From NCBI RefSeq assembly GCF_030253575.1, contig NC_080559.1:31026501-31090500 (forward strand): a stretch of 64,000 nt of DNA. The letters run 5' to 3'. Origin of the DNA: Rhododendron vialii (taxonomy: Eukaryota; Streptophyta; Magnoliopsida; Ericales; Ericaceae). Under the pieces are notes generated by a model. That model had not been told where the DNA came from. It saw only the letters and a list, made by a program, of their open reading frames with translations, and did not search any database. How positions within the stretch are numbered: position 1 is the stretch's first letter; every line of letters begins with the position of its first letter. A program made the position numbers and the translations under genes. This document shows positions 59,146 through 64,000 of the stretch, one piece after another.

Positions 59146-59769
59146 AGAATCGCACTCGGGATTAGTGTCCGTAACTCTGTAATAGAAGGTACTGTAAGGG
59201 AGAAAATATGATACGATCTTATTCCATTCATAAAACTAGCTTGATGTTGGTCAACTAGAACTGTCAGTGCAACGGCATGGCCAATAATCCATGAGCTAAT
59301 GGATACATCTTGAATTAACACTCTGTCTTCCCCTTCTCCGCAATGAGAGATCACTAATGACCTTTTGACTGTTTTGAGTGTGTATCTTTTGTGACAAAAA
59401 GATGCAATGGTCCCTATGTTGGTGCAGATTCAGAAGCTAGGGCGACTGTTTCAGAGTGTGCAGGCGGATTTGGCTTCAATCAGGCGACCAATGGAGCGGC
59501 GAGGCATAACAGCCCAAGCTATCAGAGTGTGCAGCCGCAGTGTTTCTAGAATTTCCGTAAACTAGTGGAATTAATCATGTATTTTGTAAACAAAAACAGT
59601 AACACGAACATGTTTATGGTGCCGGTTTCAAAAAATATCGGAAACAAAAACAAAAAATTGGAAAGGAAAACTTTTCCAAACACAGCCTTAGGTTCTTAAT
59701 AAACGAATAAATATTCAACTTCACCCAACTTCTGCATTAATTTTTCTAAATGCGAGACTTCTGCATTAA
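59146..59769. other. Intergenic
   Basis: No recognised gene or element. The segment around 59440-59530 repeats the phrase tcagagtgtgca twice (about 59451 and 59523). Confidence 0.35.
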
Positions 59770-60606
59770 TTTCCATTTACCATGTATGGACTAAAAATGA
59801 ATGAACAATCCATGTGTACGGTGTTAAAGCACTCTTTGTGCATCTAAAACAAAGTGAAGAAAGTGCGCTCTCTAGTCTTTACCATTATTATTTCGGACCG
59901 GTTTCGCTTACTCATTTTAACACTCAATCTCAGCCACTCATTTCAATGTCCGAAATTAAAACACACTACATAAGAATGTTTGAGAAAATGCTAATATTAG
60001 TAGTTTTGGTGTGTTCTTCCGGGAAATTTTTCAATGTATATTTGTGGGGTCAAATGCATATAAATTAAGTAGTAAGATCTACACGGTCTACACCAGTGTT
60101 TGAGAAGTTTTGCATGTCGAGATCTGTCTTGTCTGCATATACTTGTGGGTCTATTTCCAAGATCTCACTGTGCCATGTCTCCCCATTCTGCTAATGAAAT
60201 CAACTTCATCTTATATTGTACTCTCTCTTTTTTTCAGTTGTTGAACGTTCAAGTCCTCGGGTGTAACGATTGCAATTTGGGTTTGTTCATAACTTTGAAA
60301 AGGAGTAATCTTCTTTGTACTTGGAAATTAATGTGGTCCACGTACCCACTTAATTAGATCTGTATAGAAGATTGAGCAAATAAAATTTTATGTCTCTTCC
60401 CTAGCGGATGGATGGGATGGAATATCGAGGCCAATTGTCTTAAATTATCATCAAAGCAAATCTGGCAATCCAAAATAGAGTAATACAAAAGCCATCTCTA
60501 TCTACCAATTAATGTGACAGTAGCAAGTGTAGTAGTGTACTGTTTGACAAGTAAACTTGCAGATATAATCAAAGATGGTAACTAAAGGTTACTTTTTCTA
60601 TTAATT

Positions 60607-60687
60607 CGCCTTCTGTGGGACTCAAACCTCTGCCTCCACTAAAGAGGGAGGATGAGACAACCAACTTCACTAGGAGTAATTACTAGT
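60607..60687 (-). mobile_element. tRNA-like SINE remnant absent from the paralogous copy
   Basis: On the minus strand it holds an A-box-like agtgaagttggttgtct and a B-box-like ggcagaggtttgagtcccac. The duplicate near 63913 lacks it, going straight from ttctattaatt to attactg.ttagatagg. Confidence 0.6.
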
Positions 60688-60708
60688 ATTAGATAGGAGT
60701 AATTTTAA

Positions 60709-60825
60709 GGCCCCGATGAATGAGTGGCAGTGGCTTGGGTGTCCAGCCCTAGAGGAGGACTTCACATACGCACCCACCCCTAGCTCGTTCGACTCCCAGT
60801 TACCCCTTTCCCCCTATGTGTAGAA
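60709..60825 (+). mobile_element. tRNA-like SINE absent from the paralogous copy
   Basis: It starts with an A-box-like gtggcagtggcttgggtgtcc and contains a B-box-like gctcgttcgactcccagtta. The duplicate at about 63940-63955 reads gtagttttaagtgtagaaatga with nothing in between, an empty-site comparison that marks the insert. Confidence 0.65.
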
Positions 60826-60880
60826 ATGAGGTAGTGTAAATAGTATTTCATTTTCTTATATGTAATGTAATAATTAATAA

Positions 60881-61293
60881 ACTAAAAAGGACCCCAATGG
60901 CTCTAGGATAAAGATATTTTTGTTTGTAATATACTTATGAAATAATTATGCAGAGTCAATAAATACAATTGGCTTCAAGGCTGTAAGTGCAATAAATTCA
61001 AACATACGAGACAAGTGCATACGAATACACACATCTTGGCGGTGGATATATATGTTCCTTAATTCATATGACAAAAATAATGTATACATGTCCATCCAAC
61101 TAGAGCTTGTTTGTGAACAACCTCAGAACATGAAAAGAGAAAGACAAGCAGCAAATCTTAATTTATAGTGGAGTACCTAGATAGATATACCTAGAAACTG
61201 GTAAAGGAAATGGGGACCTCACAACTTTAAAAATAAGTACATACTGTATATAACATGCATGTTATACTCTAGGTTAATTTGTAAAAGACCTAA
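60881..61293. other. Intergenic, AT-rich
   Basis: No gene or delimited element recognised. Confidence 0.35.
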
Positions 61294-62643
61294 GACCAAA
61301 GGGTCGGCTTAGTGGTTGTGGCACTTTTTTACCAGATAAAATATCTGGGTTCGAGTCTTATTGCTGCGAATTGTAACACCCCTTCCCCTATCGGCTTATC
61401 CCCTCCAATTAGTGCATGTTAAACACTTAACCCAAGGTAGTCACCCGATATCCCCTTTTTACGGCACAGAGGATCTCGGGCCCAGGGGCAGTAGGCTCGT
61501 GATTCTCGTGATCGATTTGTCTGTAATGAGGAAAGTAACTTTTTGTCTTTATGTAATAATACTATCTATGAAGATTTTTTGAGTCTATAGCTTCCACAAA
61601 TTGGTCGATTTTCTGACTTGCAATGAGTTAAATAAACTTCACTTGAAGTCGATGGATTCTCTCCCCGTGTCCCATTGTCCACATTTCACGTAGAAATTTC
61701 TTTTTTTTAATAATACTTCATAATTTGGGGTAATCTCCATTTATCATATATGGACCAAATGAATGAACAATTCACGAGTGTGGTGTTAAATCACTCTTTG
61801 TGCATCTAAAATAAAGTGAAGAAAGTGCACTCTTTACCATTATTATTTGGGACCGGTTCCGTTCACACCCATTTTAATACCCATTTGACACCTAATCTCA
61901 GCCACTCATTTCAATGGCCAAAATTAAAACACACACTCTAGATCCTCTCTCTCCATCTGCCCCCCCCCGACCAAAGGGTCGGCTTAGTGGTTGTGGCACT
62001 TTTTTACCAGATAAAATATCTGGGTTCGAGTCTTATTGCTGCGAATTGTAACACCCCTTCCCCTATCGGCTTATCCCCTCCAATTAGTGCATGTTAAACA
62101 CTTAACCCAAGGTAGTCACCCGATATCCCCTTTTTACGGCACAGAGGATCTCGGGCCCAGGGGCAGTAGGCTCGTGATTCTCGTGATCGATTTGTCTGTA
62201 ATGAGGAAAGTAACTTTTTGTCTTTATGTAATAATACTATCTATGAAGATTTTTTGAGTCTATAGCTTCCACAAATTGGTCGATTTTCTGACTTGCAATG
62301 AGTTAAATAAACTTCACTTGAAGTCGATGGATTCTCTCCCCGTGTCCCATTGTCCACATTTCACGTAGAAATTTCTTTTTTTTAATAATACTTCATAATT
62401 TGGGGTAATCTCCATTTATCATATATGGACCAAATGAATGAACAATTCACGAGTGTGGTGTTAAATCACTCTTTGTGCATCTAAAATAAAGTGAAGAAAG
62501 TGCACTCTTTACCATTATTATTTGGGACCGGTTCCGTTCACACCCATTTTAATACCCATTTGACACCTAATCTCAGCCACTCATTTCAATGGCCAAAATT
62601 AAAACACACACTCTAGATCCTCTCTCTCCATCTGCCCCCCCCC
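61294..62643 (+). repeat. Perfect-looking 675-base tandem duplication
   Basis: Two head-to-tail units, 61294-61968 and 61969-62643, appear identical apart from the length of the terminal C-run (about 9 versus 22). Each begins with a tRNA-related SINE-like head (gtcggcttagtggttgtgg; ggttcgagtctta) and ends in tctgcccccc. The 73-codon frame in each copy is identical and is not considered a gene. Confidence 0.9.
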
Positions 62644-62656
62644 CCCCCCCCCCCCC
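62635..62656 (+). repeat. C homopolymer
   Basis: A run of about 22 C ends the second 675-base unit, against about 9 at the junction of the first. It is a likely slippage or assembly weak point. Confidence 0.9.
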
Positions 62657-62974
62657 ATTTTAATACCCATTTGAACGTTCAAGTCCTCGATCGGGTTTGT
62701 TCATAACTTTGAATAGGAGTAATCTTTGTACTTAGAAATTAATGTGGTCTTATGCCCACGTACCCACTTAATTACTAGATCTGTATAGAATTAGATTGTG
62801 CCTATATAATTTAATGTCTCTTTCTTAATGGATGGAGGATGGGATTGAATATCGAGGTCAATTGTCTTAAATTATCATCAAAGCAAATCCGGCAATCCAA
62901 AATAGTACTGTAGCAGAGTAATACTAATACAAAAGCCATCTGTATTCTAACAATTAATGTGACAGTTGCAAGTG

Positions 62975-63240
62975 GGACCCGGTGTCCCTGCAGTGAGGGA
63001 AAGGGGCTGCAATTAGTAATAATACAAAAGCCATCTGTATTCTAACAATTAATGTGACAGTTGCAAGTGGGACCCGGTATCCCTGCATTTGCAGCCCCCT
63101 AAAAACGACACCGTCTTGAGGTGTATTGAGAATATCACGGGAATCTCTTCTCTTTCCCTCTGACCCCTCAGTCTTGTTCTTAATTCGTTTTCTTCTCTTC
63201 ACCATAAGAGCAACTTAACGCTGCACGCAGGAAATAATTG

Positions 63241-63278
<38 letters not shown>

Positions 63279-63826
63279 GAACTGTAAGTATTTGGGTCCT
63301 CCTCTCCTGGTTATTTGGGTCCTCAACCAACACAATTTTTTGTCGGTCCTGTAATCCCAAAATTCCCCAAAAAACTTTCAAATCCCTCTCACTATTTTTG
63401 AAGAGCAGCTTTTGATTTTGGTGGTGTAATCCCATTTGGCCCCGAAGTTTGGACAAATCCAAACATAGCGGTGGGTTTAGAGGTAGAAATTAGAATTGAA
63501 CAAGTGGTTAAATAGTCAACTGAAAAAAGGTAATTAATGGAATTTGTTTGTAAAGAGGCGTCAGGAGAGATCGAAGCACCAAGGGAGGAACGGAGAGAGG
63601 GAGCATGGGGATGGAAGTTTTGCGTGGGGTTGGGGGACGGGCATTAAGATCAGAAAACGAAGAAAGAAGAAAGAAGAAAGAAGAAGAACGAAGACTGAAG
63701 AAGACAGAGGGGTCAAAGGGAGAGGAAGAGAGATTCACGTGATTATTCCCTATACACTCCAAAACGACGTCGTTTTGGGGGCTGCAATTTGCAGCGCTTC
63801 CTCCTCACTGCAGGGACTCCGGTTCC
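62975..63826. mobile_element. Mutator-like element with internal duplication of end and flank
   Basis: The ends are inverted: GGACCCGGTGTCCCTGCAGT on the left and GGAACCGGAGTCCCTGCAGT as the reverse complement of the right. The 9-base target repeat TTGCAAGTG is at 62966-62974 and 63827-63835. A second left end with its own TTGCAAGTG starts at 63070 (ggacccggtatccctgca), 95 bases later. From there the TIR pairs with the right end over about 110 bases (gcagccccc, aaaacgac.ccgt, gaatctc). The interior has a CT run (63243-63273) and a GA-rich coding-poor segment. The paralogous region near 60530 lacks the insert. Confidence 0.85.
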
Positions 63827-63835
63827 TTGCAAGTG

Positions 63836-64000
63836 TAGTAGTAGTGTACTGTTTGACAAGTAAACCTGCAGATATAATCAAAGATGGTAACTAAATATAG
63901 GTTGCTATTTCTATTAATTATTACTGTTAGATAGGAGTAGTTTTAAGTGTAGAAATGAAATAGTGTAAATTCTATTTCATCTTCTTACATGTAATGTAAT
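63836..64000. repeat. End of segmental duplicate B
   Basis: It continues the similarity to 60530-60880 (gtgtactgtttgacaagtaaac, gatataatcaaagatggtaac, tagataggagta, tgtaatgtaat) to the window edge. Confidence 0.75.

Larger units (their letters stand above)
59770..60880. repeat. Segmental duplicate A of the 61.7-64.0 kb region
   Basis: Blocks in the same order and strand as 61730-64000: the ccatttac(c/-)atg(t)atggac block, gcactctttgtgcatct, accattattatttc/ggaccgg, ttgaacgttcaagtcctcg, gatctgtatagaa, ggatggatggga, caattgtcttaaattatcatc, gtgtactgtttgacaagtaaac and gtaactaaa, ending with gtgtagaaatga and tgtaatgtaat. Confidence 0.8.

Noticed and set aside
61361-62257. Two identical 73-codon frames
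   Set aside because: Identity reflects the 675-base tandem duplication of SINE-like DNA, not paired genes.
63544-63894. 116-codon Arg/Lys/Glu-rich plus frame
   Set aside because: Low-complexity GA-rich interior of a Mutator-like element running out through its right end.

Overview
This is a nuclear segment from a flowering plant, most likely a eudicot. Genes carry short exons with GT..AG (and two GC..AG) introns. The intergenic DNA is AT-rich and full of SINEs, MITE-like foldbacks, Mutator-like and hAT non-autonomous elements, LINE 3' fragments and CT/GA microsatellites. The proteins are plant-specific (BIN4, LSU, the HP30 form of the Tim17/22/23 family). I cannot fix the species; an asterid is possible but unproven. 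No LTR retroelement, viral copy, organellar insert, tRNA or rRNA gene was recognised.

Layout: 0-5.6 kb is repeat-rich (a foldback MITE, a Mutator-like element, three SINEs, a hAT-like element). 5.8-17.4 kb (+) is a 20-exon MutS2-type gene whose exons join in frame to 877 codons and which stops before any Smr domain. 19.1-20.4 kb (-) is a two-exon DUF599 membrane protein gene. 20.5-24.4 kb is intergenic with several small elements. 24.5-25.6 kb (-) is POP5 of RNase P/MRP. 29.3-35.0 kb (-) is BIN4/MIDGET (12 exons), with a LINE fragment and a Stowaway-like MITE in its introns. 36.2-41.3 kb (+) is an HP30-type chloroplast import protein (Tim17/22/23 plus SAM). 44.0-44.3 kb (-) is an intronless LSU (RESPONSE TO LOW SULFUR) gene with a perfect UPE-box and a TATA box upstream. 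44.8-47.2 kb is a cluster of foldback MITEs. 50.6-51.4 kb (+) is an intact, short, HORMA-only tandem copy of ATG13, and 54.6-56.6 kb (+) is full-length ATG13. 58.4-59.15 kb (-) is the decayed 3' end of an ABCB transporter gene. 59.7-64 kb is a mosaic of segmental duplications, including a 675-bp tandem repeat and a Mutator-like element inserted in one copy.

The gene order DUF599 - BIN4 - HP30 - LSU - ATG13 matches, from memory, the two Arabidopsis paralogous blocks near AT5G24600-AT5G24660 and AT3G49560-AT3G49590, so the core of the window appears to be an old conserved block that kept genes since divided between those blocks. Functionally the genes are independent: organellar MutS2-type maintenance, tRNA 5' processing, topoisomerase VI/endoreduplication, chloroplast import, sulfur-starvation response and autophagy initiation. 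The most interesting items are the stand-alone ATG13 HORMA paralogue, the perfect UPE-box at LSU, the paired GC-AG introns in BIN4 and HP30, and the paralogous empty sites in the last 4 kb that order several transposon insertions in time.
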